DNA of 64,000 nt from Apostichopus japonicus (lineage: Eukaryota > Echinodermata > Holothuroidea > Aspidochirotida > Stichopodidae). Numbering within the stretch: position 1 is the stretch's first letter; every line of letters begins with the position of its first letter. The notes under the pieces were generated by a model. It did not search any database, was not told the DNA's origin, and worked only from the letters and a program-made list of their open reading frames with translations. The stretch covers positions 6,566,713 through 6,630,712 of the forward strand of contig NC_092574.1 in the NCBI RefSeq assembly GCF_037975245.1, in the 5' to 3' direction. Below are positions 45,834 to 57,800 of the stretch, one piece after another. The position numbers and the translations under genes were made by a program.

Positions 45834-48800
45834 GTAATTTTAAATCTGCATTCAAGCAAATTTTATGTGTAGTTTAAGGGTGCACTTGTAGTACATTAAG
45901 GGTTGTGCCTGAAAGCAGGCATTTCTAAAAAATTGTGCCATGGCCTCTAAAACTCATTCTTTTACAGTTCAATAATGGTTAAAAATAACGATCAAATGTC
46001 ATTCAAATAATATATCAGATTTGTTTGAATTTGAATGCATTAAGTTGCTCTTGCTTCATTCAAGTGAGTGATCTTATGCAAGTACTACTGTAGTGCCCAC
46101 ACAGCAGGCTTTTACACCCCTTAACGAAATGGGTAAATGATTTACCGATAAACTGCCTAGATATCTGAGAGCAGGAAAAACTATGATGATCCGTAAAGTT
46201 TCAGCAGACTTTGTAATCAGATTTGGGAAGAAAATGTCGTACCTTGTTTGGTAAGTTACTTCAACGTAGCAGTGAAATACCAAAGGCCACTTAAAGAATC
46301 AAATCAACTAATTTTTTCTTCTTAGAAGTTTAGAGTATTTTTGTTTCCATTCGATGTGGTTGGTCTTTAGTACATCTGCTATCAACGATTTGTGTTGAAT
46401 GCTGACATTTACTTTTAACAGTACTTAAAAAAACTTATCACCTCACTCTTCTGTCCTCACACTTACCTGTCTCCTATCAGCAAGTTCACTTTCCCTGTCT
46501 ACCTAGTTCAACGAAGACGGTAACGTTTATCACTGCACAGCACTGCCCTCTGTGCAGAGGAATTCGACCAGGTGTTTTTTTCTTATTTTTTTTCCTTCAA
46601 AAGTATTGAGATTCTGCAGCATTGACAGTTAAATCATATTAAGACTTAGACATATGGGTCTGTTCACGTTAAAGCGCCCAATTTGGTTGCCTGAGGTACC
46701 AAATTTTCAAATTACAGTAAAGAACTTCTATTCTAAATAAATAACATAACTAATATCTGCAATTTATGAATCAGAATTGACCAGAGCTTAAACTATTCTG
46801 GAAATTATATTCAAGATGGTTGAAAGTGTGACAATCTATAAATTTCCCCAAATTTGTTCTTTTTTTAATGGTGGTGTGTCATTCCATTGCTGCTACATTT
46901 GGGAATTCTGTTTTTATTTTCTTTATTAACACAAAATTTGCTATTGTAAGACAAGTTTTCAATAATATCGATGATGTTTTTTCAAAAATATTAGAGTATC
47001 GTTAGAAAATATTCAATTTTTCCTGAAATAAAGTTTAAAAAGTTTTTCTTTAAAGAACAAAATTGAAATTAATAGTAACAATTACACCATAAAATTAAAC
47101 CACAACATAAGCACATATATTAACCAAAAGCTGAAAATTCTGGGTCATGTCCTCTCAGAATTTTTTTTTTCTTGACTCTTGTTTCGGACATCACCCCTCC
47201 AAATTGATCTCGTTTCGGACATCACCCACCAATGGTTTACCTAATATATTAAACCTAATATTTAGTAATAAACCAAATGATGTTCATTTAATGGCAATAA
47301 TAATGAATAGAAAAGCATTTTAGTAAGTTGATACCCGTACCAAAAGAGAGCTATGGACCCTTCCTAGGTTCCAAGTTCAAAACAAAGAAAAGGGATACAA
47401 GTGATCCAAGTGATCAACAAGACAATTTTTAAACGAAGGCCATGCTTGTTAATACTTAGCAATACGGTATATATCAGTACTGTACATCACGATATGTGAT
47501 GCTAACAAACAGCATCAAATTCATTTGAAATAATGAAAAATGCAAACACTTGTTTTATAGATTTGCATAAGACTGTCTTGGACTATGTTTCGGACATCAC
47601 CACAACTGTATTAGGACATCACTGTAATGTTTTCTACACAATGCATATCATATCAAAAGTTAAATTTGTAACAAAGGGGTCTTTGTTGTTGACAAGCTAC
47701 CTTTAAGCTATAATGACAGTTTTGAACTTATTATAATTCAAATCCTCAGTGTTCATTAAATGTTACTTAATGAGCATTTCGGACATCACTGAATGTTTCG
47801 GACATCACCTTGGAAAAATGTTCACAAAGCTGCATAGCAATAATACATATTTCAGCAGGTAACAACAATATGAAGTAATATTTTTGCTATTCAAACCTGT
47901 TCAAGCAACAAAAGTCTGCTTCAAAATATACACAACAGTCAGACAGTAGCAGATTTACTGTACACTAGATATTACTGTATGAATTTTTGAGGGAATGCAG
48001 TTTATTAAAACACCATAGACTGGGAAATCAACAAGGTGGACTGAAAAATAATGGCACTGTAAATTCTTGGGAAAACAAATGCCCTGAGGCACATATTTCA
48101 AATTGAACATCTGGACAGAGCCAATAGGTGAAAAGATAGGTGATAAGTGAAAATCTGAAGGCTTGGTGTAAATGATAACCCCATTTAATGTTAATGAATT
48201 ATCACTGTTTACTACATACTCAATTCATACATATCCAGAATACACACATGTAGTTTAGATCCTCCTGCAAGCAGGAACTCGCGAAGAAGCCATCATTGGC
48301 TTTATATCAAAGCCGCAAGCTGACCGAAGTCAGTCTCTTAGATTCATATTTAACGACCATGATTATGAATTGTCAATTGTCAACAACTCTGTAACTTGAC
48401 GACATACATTAATCTTGGAGTGACACAAACTCGGGACCTTATGATTGAAAGGCACCGGCGTTAACCACTGAGCTAACACTCCATAACACTCCACATAGTG
48501 ACCATTCATTGATCACCATTTGCATAAAGTTAATCTCTGCTTCACCACATTTGTTACCTGTCCAGCATACCATTTGCATTGGCCAGCATACACCAACACT
48601 TCCCAGAAACATCAACTTATACATGCAGAAAATGGTATTATTATTGACTGCAAAGAAATTTTTCCCCCAAAAGGGTTATAGAATTCTTTTTAACTTTTAC
48701 GGTTTCCACATTTGCATCATTACCTAGATGAAGTCTGCAATAACAAACAGCAAATATTTACCATTTAATAAATATACAGATGTACACAGGAGACATCCCT

Positions 48801-51800
48801 ACATACTGTAGCTAATTTGGCACCCACCTGTCAATTGTAGCTAGTATCATTGAGTCTACTATTTAAACAATTTTCAGAGGGGAGGACCTGGTTATCATAT
48901 CCTAAACTCCACTAGAATGCTTGGTCCTATTTTGTTATGTCAGCAATAACAACTATTTTGCACCCCTTCAAATGGTACCCACCCGCTCCCACCCCCTCCC
49001 CATGCACCTTTGAGCTGGATCTGCCAATGTTGAAGATTGCTTCCACTGGCCCAGCTAAGCAACAGTAGTACCCTATACTAGTAGTACTACAGTATAAGTA
49101 CTAGTTTAAATATCCTTCTTTATTGAGATTCATCATGATGCATTGGCTATTATAATGTGAAAAACAAGTATTACATGGTTTGTACAAATACTCCTTGTCA
49201 CATATGAATTAAATGATTTACTTTGTAAGATTGTTATTATTTAAGCTTATGGCCTAAACTTACATTTAAGTATAAGGCCTAGATGTTATGGTATACAGCA
49301 GCTCAGCAAATTGTTCAGCTTTATCCTTAAGTTTCATAATGATAAATATCTGTATACATATCACTAAAGCTCTGAAGTCTGAAGCAACTCGGAATGAAAA
49401 CATGGTCATGCATGATGCACCACTCTGTGTATATTAATACTGTTGACACCATCGAGTAAACCTGGTGGTTTCATCACACAGTAAATCCGCGTACCAGTCA
49501 AAGAGGGTCATGTACTGTAATGTGTTCCAGGGTGGTACTAATAATCTGATATACTGCATTAATCTCCACATTGCCCATTGTGATTTACTAACTAACTACA
49601 GTAAATGTATATTTGGGCTTCTAGCAGCAGACAACACACATTTACCTAGCAATGTCGTACCTTAACATTATAGTTATAGTCGTTGAGCAATATTTATAGG
49701 TTAGATCACCAGACACGTTCCACGGTCCTACTACTTAGCTAACATCTTCCCAAAGTACTGGTAGCTTTTCTTGACAACCATCAAGTTCCCATCAACAGTT
49801 AAACTGCTCTGACATAGGGTGTTATAGATGCACACTGATTCCATACATATAGAGCGACAGACGACACTGAACGGTGTTCAGTTTTCCAAAGTGACGTTGA
49901 CATACTATGCTGTAGACCGATGTGATAGAAACATGAGCTACTGTGCTACAAAACTCGTCTAGGCCTAATCCAATTGTGTGTAATTAACTTTGCAATTCTC
50001 AATATGATATTGGGAAATATCAAATTGGTACCGCCATGGAAGCTGGAACACATCACATGACAGTCCATGCATGGTACCCACGTGCCCTTTGATGTAGTTC
50101 TTCTAGCCTGTAAATAGGCTTTCTATGGTTGTGACAAATAGCTTGATTCAAGCTACAGTATAGCAGACAATTACAGCATTACTTTCTAATGTACTGTATA
50201 CTGTGATGGCATCCTGTTACATGTTATGTCAGAAAAAAAATCACTAAACGGTTTTTTTACTTCTTCAGTACTAAGTGATGGAAAATTGTAGTGTTAATGA
50301 TGTCAGTTCTAGAAAAATCCAAGTAATTTGATGTTCCCAGTAACATTCATACCCAAATATGTAGAATATCATTTTAGACTTGTCACAAGTCATCAAAAGA
50401 TGAATACATGTTGGTCACATGACACCAAAAGTTAAGAAGCATTCTGTTGTAGGATCTTAGTGTATTCTAGCACACTGAAATCAACCAATTGAATCATTCA
50501 GTTGAAACTAGTGCTGTTTTACAATATGTTGGATTCACAAAAGTGATGTCCGAAACACACGGTGATGTCCGAAACATACTTTTAAGGTTATTTTGCTATA
50601 ATATTTGGTAAAGATGGAAAAAGTTTTGAGTAGTACAGTATGTATGTTTGTAACAATAGAACTTGTCATAATATATGAAGTGCTCATCTATTGTGTCTTT
50701 TATTCAAGCAATATAAAGCAATATTAATGAAAACTTGTTTCGGACATCACTGGTGTTTCGGACATCACACACATGGACGGAAAAATTGAAATGTTTATAA
50801 AATCAAAACGGATGAGTGGAAATGTGTCATGTACATACTGTAGCTGAGGGAGTACTTATGCTTTAATTAGAGTAACAAAATAGTCTTGTGGGTTTTAACA
50901 TACTTCATATATTAGTTGCTTCATGATGTTTCGGACATCACCAAAATGTGGACGGAAACATTTTGCATGTTGTTTAACTTTATCGTATAGTAAAATGTGG
51001 CTGAATGGACATGCATCTGATATATATTTTATTTGATACAACTATGACAGTATCGAAAAAGCACACCACTGTCAACATTTGTTATTTAACCCCAAACTAT
51101 GCCACTCACAAATTGGTGTATAAATGTGGACGGAAAAAGTGATGTCCGAAACACTGGTCCGGTTTCGCAATAATTCGCAAATTCATCAATGAAATTTTCT
51201 GAAATATTTATGAGAGGGAACCTATAGCCACAAAGTTCAATCATGACAAAATTTGGAGTAATCCACTTTTGGAGTTGAGAATAGCTCGAAGTACAAATAG
51301 TGCAGTTTGAAAACGGCAACATTTTCCGTCCACATTTCGGCACCTCTGGGAGTATAGCATATATATATGCATATCTCAGGAAATTGTCTATGCTATGGTA
51401 GGTACAGCTAGGTGGACTCTCTCCATGGGGATAATATTTGTATCTCTAGAATCTCTAATTATTTTGTCACAATGCTCCAAATGCCATTTATGCTAATTTG
51501 GGCGCTTTAACGTGAACAGACCCATATTTACTTTGCTCTTGCATATCTGTCTCCCCACAACCTTAGCACTCCCATTGTGCTCTGCCTAGAGTGAACTGGT
51601 ACCCTTTTAACACTGTGCGCCCTCTATGTCAGACCCCTATGGTCAATGCCCTTCCTTCTCATTCTCCCACCCAAGGTGCCTACATCGTTTGTACTTTGTG
51701 TGGATTCTTATTCGATTTTATTCAACCGAAACGGTTCCTAAAGATCTTTGTTTGCCATCTACTGTGCATCGCTTGTGTTTTTGGACGGCCTATAATGTCA

Positions 51801-54800
51801 ATTGGACCTCCTCAAAGGAACTTTTAAGTTGTCCACCCGATCACCCTGCAAACCTTTCTTTGAAAGATTCACAGTGTATGAAAGAGAAATTAAACATAAT
51901 GCATCTGGTATTTTATGCAACATTATTTCTTTCTTGAGAAATCGTTCTCAAAACTTGCTTCAAAAAGTGGAGTCAATCCGTATACATGACTACAGTCTAC
52001 TATGTATCATGATAGGAGAACTACCGTTTGGAAACCTTCAAGTACGGATCCCTCCAGAACAGATGCCTGGCCTGATTACAATGTAAAGTAAATAAATTGT
52101 TTACTGAATTTGTTATTTGTTTACTCTTGGTGCTTAGGACTGATATTTACACCAGCTACAAGTCACTCAGTCTACACAGTTTTATACACTCTACAAAAAT
52201 AAATAAATATCATAAACCTGATGACATTTCAAAGAATTTAGAAGTGTTTCTAGTGAAGTCCATTTTTAAATTGAATTGCTTATTTAACTGTGGCATTTCA
52301 TGCCAGTGTTTTATTTGCAAGACTTGGTTTATAATACAGTAGGACTCTAATGCTATGGCAGTACATATATTGGGTATATCTATATTTGCGCACTAGATCT
52401 GGGCACATTCTTGAAACTGCAAGAACTACCTAATAATGTTAGTTACAGTAGTATTCGCAGTCAGTAAATGTCAAGGCTGATTTGTAACCATTTTCCGGTG
52501 GTCTGGTGTGACTCACTTTCTCATCAGACGAAGACAGATGTCGGCGAGGTTGTCCAAGGGACAATCTATACAGTCATGTAGTTAAAGCAATGTTCTGCTG
52601 TTCATAATCTCTCATTTTTCAACAAAACCTACCAAGTAACAACTCAAGAGACGATTTTCTTGAACCATTACACACCTTGTACGATTTGGTATTCAAATGG
52701 ATGCCAAGTATGGCGTTCTTAATTAAATTAAAAATAAAAATCTTTGTATTCTAAAATAGTTTTTGTTTACTGGATATTTTTTCATAACTTAGTCAAATCA
52801 GTCAGATGAACAAAAAAATTAGAAATTGTGAAAAAATTTGATGATCATTCTTCATTATATAAAAAAAAAGAAAATGGTTGGTCAAGCTAATGAATTGTAT
52901 TTGTAACAAATTTTGGTATAGAATAATAGTAAACAACAAAAACCAGCAATAAAATCACCGTCCAGTGCAAATTCACATTTTTTGTAGAAGTATGTGTAGT
53001 ACTGTGCTTAATATCCTCTGAAATTTGGATCCACTCGCCACATATATATACATTCCTATAAACTGCTGTACTGTATACCACAGGTAATGTACACAATAGT
53101 TAACACATTGGTTATGATTGGTACTAGGCATACAGTATATTGATTTGATGTCATGGCCTTACTTCTACAGTATATAGTAGTTATTCTGGAAGGTCTACCG
53201 TTGTGAGTTAAAACACCTTGCTGATTAGTGGTGTCAGCTTGTCTTTCAACTGCAGCATTCATGACAGTTCAGGACAATGTTTGTCAATTTAAAAGAGAAT
53301 TTTGACATTGTTTTTTTTACAATTTGTAAAAAATTGGCCTATTCTCAGCAAGTTATGATGTTCAGAGAATATGAACCAATCACTGATTGGTTGGATTAAA
53401 GGAGTTGGGTGGGGTAGTGGGGGGGGGGTGGGTGGTAGAGAGAATGTCAGGAGAAGGGAGAGGATATGTCAGATGTACAACCACTGTCCACCAGAAATGT
53501 AAAGGCATCTGCCTCGAGACTGTTTACAATCGGAATATGGATGTTTACTCCTGTCTGAAATTCTAATGGCAGAAATAAATTTGACTTGTGACCTTTTAAT
53601 TATGTTTGCTAAACACTGTTGGAGAATGGACGATTGTGTACAAGTGTGCTTGGCTTATAAACTTGGCCATGAATGAACTGACCTTTTTTGGTGTTCAGTG
53701 AATACAATACTATCCCCTATCAACTAATCACATACTGTACAATGGCCACACTGTGCATAAAATGGTACTACTGTTTTAAGATAGGCTATGCGTGTATGAT
53801 ATTGCTTATTACATACATATGGTACAGTAAGGTCAGTTCCATATAAGTCAGTGTAACATTAGGCATTTCAAAACCTGCCAAATGGAGATCTATTTTGCTC
53901 TTGTGCTCGACTCTGTGTTAGACTATACAAGAATATCCTGTCGGCTTTAAGAAACTTAAAACCTGTACTGCAATGTCGTGACAGCTTAAACTGACAACTC
54001 AACATGACTCTTAACCTAGTATGCAATGCGATATATCCACAATGCGATGAAGTAATTCATTTGGAATCATGTAGGATTACTTTAGGGCGGATAGGAAAAA
54101 AGCAGAATTGCAGTGGAAAGAAGGGGATGACACAACGTAGCTCTGTAAATCATCATTGGTTTAGTTTGCACAGCTGTACTCTTGTTATGGATGCAAAGTC
54201 CAGTGAAAGCTGCATTAGTTCATTATAGAGTTGTATTATCAACGGTTGGGAGCGACAATTACAAATCGTTAAAACAAGTGAATGGAATTAAGAATGAAAA
54301 ATGCTTCATTAGTGAGATTAATGTCTTTTAGGCTGTGGCTAAGTCCCACAAACCCTCAACTTGGTCAAGTCAAATTAGAAATTTCAAGGAAGTTCCGGGT
54401 GATCATGTTTTGTATAATGTACAGTATTGTTATATTGAACATGTTGCGAGCATCTGAGTGCATGTACTAATATCTATTGCATTACATTTAAAGCAAAACG
54501 TTCCAAGAACTACACAATGACAAAGAACTAGTAGTGTGTTTTTTTGCTAATGTTGTTTGCTTTTTTTCACACCAATTCCTTTTGGGAACCACCCTTTGCA
54601 ATTTAATAACTATTGTACACCATTGTTGTTTTCATAAGTTGAATAGTTCAGCGTGTCAACCTTTTGATTCTGTTCACAGTATTCAAGTCCAAAGAAGGCT
54701 CGCAAAGTTGCGATGAACTTGATTTATCTTTGTTAGGCTTTTACTGTCCTTGCTTCTCCTGAGCTACTGTATGCTTCAGAAATTAAAAACAAGAAACAAT

Positions 54801-57800
54801 TGGTTGTCATCCCCTCTGGTTTATTCAAAGAGCATCATCGGAAAAAATACTATTAAAGATGTACTCTTTGAATTAAAAAATTCAAAAGAATATGATTAGA
54901 AATTTAGGACAGGAAGTGAAATTTGCATTCATATTCATACCAACAGTAGACCCTTTCTTCCTAAGGGATAACTTATCATATTAAACTCCGGGTCAAAATA
55001 GCATCCTTCTCTTGACATGTACAGTAGTACCTTGTAGGACATAGCATCCTTAGGAGGCTTTAAATGCTTTAGGCAAGCAGACATTGTTGACGGTTCCTGG
55101 TCAAAAGATGTTTTCTTGTGTCATGCAACTGATCAGGTCTTATCAACTTTAGTATTCCTGGAAGCAGATATCAAACTCTGCGGTTGTTTTTTGGCCAGAG
55201 AAGGGGGATGGAGGGGTGGGGAGATGGAGGGGTGGGAGGGGGGAGTCTGTCCCCTTCTCAGTCTCCTTGTGGTACTCGTCATTCACTCCCAATACCAGAT
55301 TTCTAAATCTACAGGCGAAGTCTTCATCCTTTAGACATTGACGTCAGCAATGTCAGATGGAAGTACTTGCTCCACCCACCTCCAGTGTCAATCGCAGCCG
55401 ATTCTGATCCCAGCGACCTGTAGCAATTCTAATACAGACCTCGAGTCTAGAGAGGAGCTTCCTTTGGATGGTTCCAATGAGAGATAGAGCCCCGGATCAG
55501 AATATTGTGCAGCTCTTCGAATTGGAACCAGGAGGAACAGATGGATCCACAGGACTTAACTGCTTTCCGCTCGGAAATGCTCTCTGAACTGTAGGTCCGG
55601 TCAAGTCTGGGAACAGTACTTCCAGGTCTGGCCAGGTCAAAGGCCAAACTCAAGATTGGTCAACCAAATTACCAAACAGCACTGACCCAAGAATTGGTAT
55701 CTTTGATGCTGACTTGGTGTTTATTGGCAGTGACGGAGGGCACCCCCTTCACAGAGGCCCTCAGCTCAGAAAGGGTCCTTCTGTTGTGACACAGCGTTCC
55801 TTACTAAATACTTGTTCTTCCTATTGGGCAGAATCAGTTTAGATGAGGGTGTTAGGGGCTTTGGTTTCAAATCAGGTTTCAGTACCTCTTCCTCTTTACC
55901 TTGTTTGTGTGATAACTTCAGTTTTGAGAATAATAGTTTCGGCTTTGGTTGTTCTAAAAGTAATAACTTCCATTCAATTTTAATAGACGATTACAGCCAG
56001 ATATATATGCATTAGTACTGTACCATCTTATAGACAGACAAATTCTCCCGTACTATCAGATTACTTCAGCCAGCTCTGCATGTTTTTAATAGATGTAATA
56101 ACATGCAAAACTATACCCGCTATAATAATAAATCTATCTAGAATTTTTTTTTTTTTCTTTCCATTTTTGTCATGATCTCATTCTGTAAGAGTACACTGAC
56201 TTTACGTGTTACCACAAATATTGCACAGATTACAAAATATTGTGTCCTATTCATTGGTTTTTGCATTCCTTTCCATCTATGGCTTTTGAGAGAGAAGGAA
56301 ATTTCAAACAACCAATGTGACCAATCAAACTGTACATACTTTGTGTTCAAGGAATGGTAGTATAATGTGAAATTGCATACTGTATATATCTGTGTGTGCG
56401 CGACTGAAAACGTATCCCTTCCTTCCTTTATAAATTACATAACATTGGACAAGCAAGTTTGCATCAGCATAGCATATAAATTTGCTGATGGATGTTATGT
56501 ATCCACATGATAACCAATTTTAATCGGGTTTTAGCCTGTGATCCCGTTGGTAAGTTTCTTCCAGATTTTATGTGCAGAAAACCGTACCGATCCGACGAAC
56601 TGATCGCATCCACGATTCAGCGAAATTAAAATAATAGAATCACGTTTAGAAGCAACCGTATCATCTCACACAGTAAACTGCTCTGACACTCTATATTAAG
56701 GAATATGCATGATTGAAACGTCCAGTCAGGATTTCAATCGATACTTGTCTAGACTGTAATCTTTTTTCGTTTCATTTTCTGCTATTTGTATAATAATACA
56801 GTACCCCTTACTGCAGACTCTAGCCAATAAATCCTAGATGTAGAGATACCCAGTGGCCTTCTGCACCGTATTCTAATACCGTACTTTAATACGTTTCTTC
56901 AACTTTAGTCCCTACCCGGAAATGACAATTTTTTTGATCAAAGTCTCTTTTAATACATCTCTTCTACTTTAGTCCCTATCCAGACTTGACAATTCTTGTC
57001 AAAGTCTCTATAATGATATATCATCTCCTTGAGAGGCTGAGAATTGATTTTCAATTTTGAAATATACAGCACGGTACTACTAAGTGCGAGCCGTACTATA
57101 CTCGTGTACAGTGTACAGTATATCATTATTAATGAGAGAGCTCTATAAAATGCACAGTTCTTCCCATTGTGTGAACACATAAACTTATGCATGTTATTTT
57201 CATTGTAGAACTGTGCACAGCATTCAAATGTGCATTGAATATCAAATTTTGTACTGCATTATGCATACAGTAGCGTTTTGCATTAATAACTTTAAAATGA
57301 AAAGACTTCAATAACACATCCTCTACAATGTTTCCTGCACGAGTACATTGTCTCAGTGAAGTGGCACAATGTGATATGAATTTGCTTGAAGGCATTGACT
57401 CATTTCTGACGTTAAAATAGTACGGAGAAAACAGTTGAACAAATGAGAGAATGAGGTGAGCAGGAAAGGGGAAAAAAGGGTGCAGGGTATTTCCCCAGAA
57501 GATTTGATGAATACTAAAATTTTGTTAAAAATAAAGAATTTTTTAATTGTACATTTAGTTTTACACACATCATATATATATAAAGGTAAGTTTGTACTAC
57601 ATTGCATACATGTACAGTACTTAATGTAATATATATATTTACATACTGCACATAGATACATGCACACAGACATATGTATATACATATGTGAAACTACTGT
57701 AGTATCATGTTGAGGAAATTCATTAGTATTGTATAGCAATGTGGTTCGTTAACTTTGTCTTTGTTTACTTAAGATTGTACTTGTTGACTTTAAGCAAATT

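Larger units (their letters stand above)
46652..51527. mobile_element. 4.9-kb element with 30-bp perfect terminal inverted repeats and iterated TTTCGGACATCAC motifs
   Basis: The ends 46652-46681 and 51498-51527 are exact inverted copies, including GGGTCTGTTCACGTTAAAGC. The outermost ATAT may be the target duplication (ATAT GGG ... CCC ATAT), but because ATAT is palindromic it could also belong to the repeat. Inside are at least ten near-exact copies of TTTCGGACATCAC. On the left they are all in + orientation (about 47182, 47213, 47588, 47777, 47796, plus a degenerate one at 47611). On the right they are mixed: + at about 50738, 50756, 50929, and - at about 50543, 50562, 51139. Several form pairs 18-31 bp apart. 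A second motif, TGGACGGAAA, occurs about four times on the right (about 50774, 50949, 51127 and inverted at 51323). No open frame longer than about 85 codons, hence non-autonomous. The superfamily is not recognised. It lies in STIM intron 1 and carries a nested SINE and a dispersed repeat. Confidence 0.85.

Noticed and set aside
48415-48490. Functional tRNA gene on the minus strand
   Set aside because: D-arm-like sequence is present, but no closed acceptor stem, and it continues into a SINE body shared with another locus.
46652-51527. LTR retrotransposon interpretation
   Set aside because: The 30-bp ends are inverted, not direct, and no primer-binding site, polypurine tract or pol sequence is visible.
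51591-52086. Three overlapping + frames as a coding region
   Set aside because: Frames overlap in different phases, none resembles a known protein, and part lies on a DIRS-end-like repeat.
57353-57739. 128-codon minus-strand frame
   Set aside because: AT-rich, CA/TA-microsatellite-like composition with many Cys/Tyr/Ile residues; no domain, no splice context.
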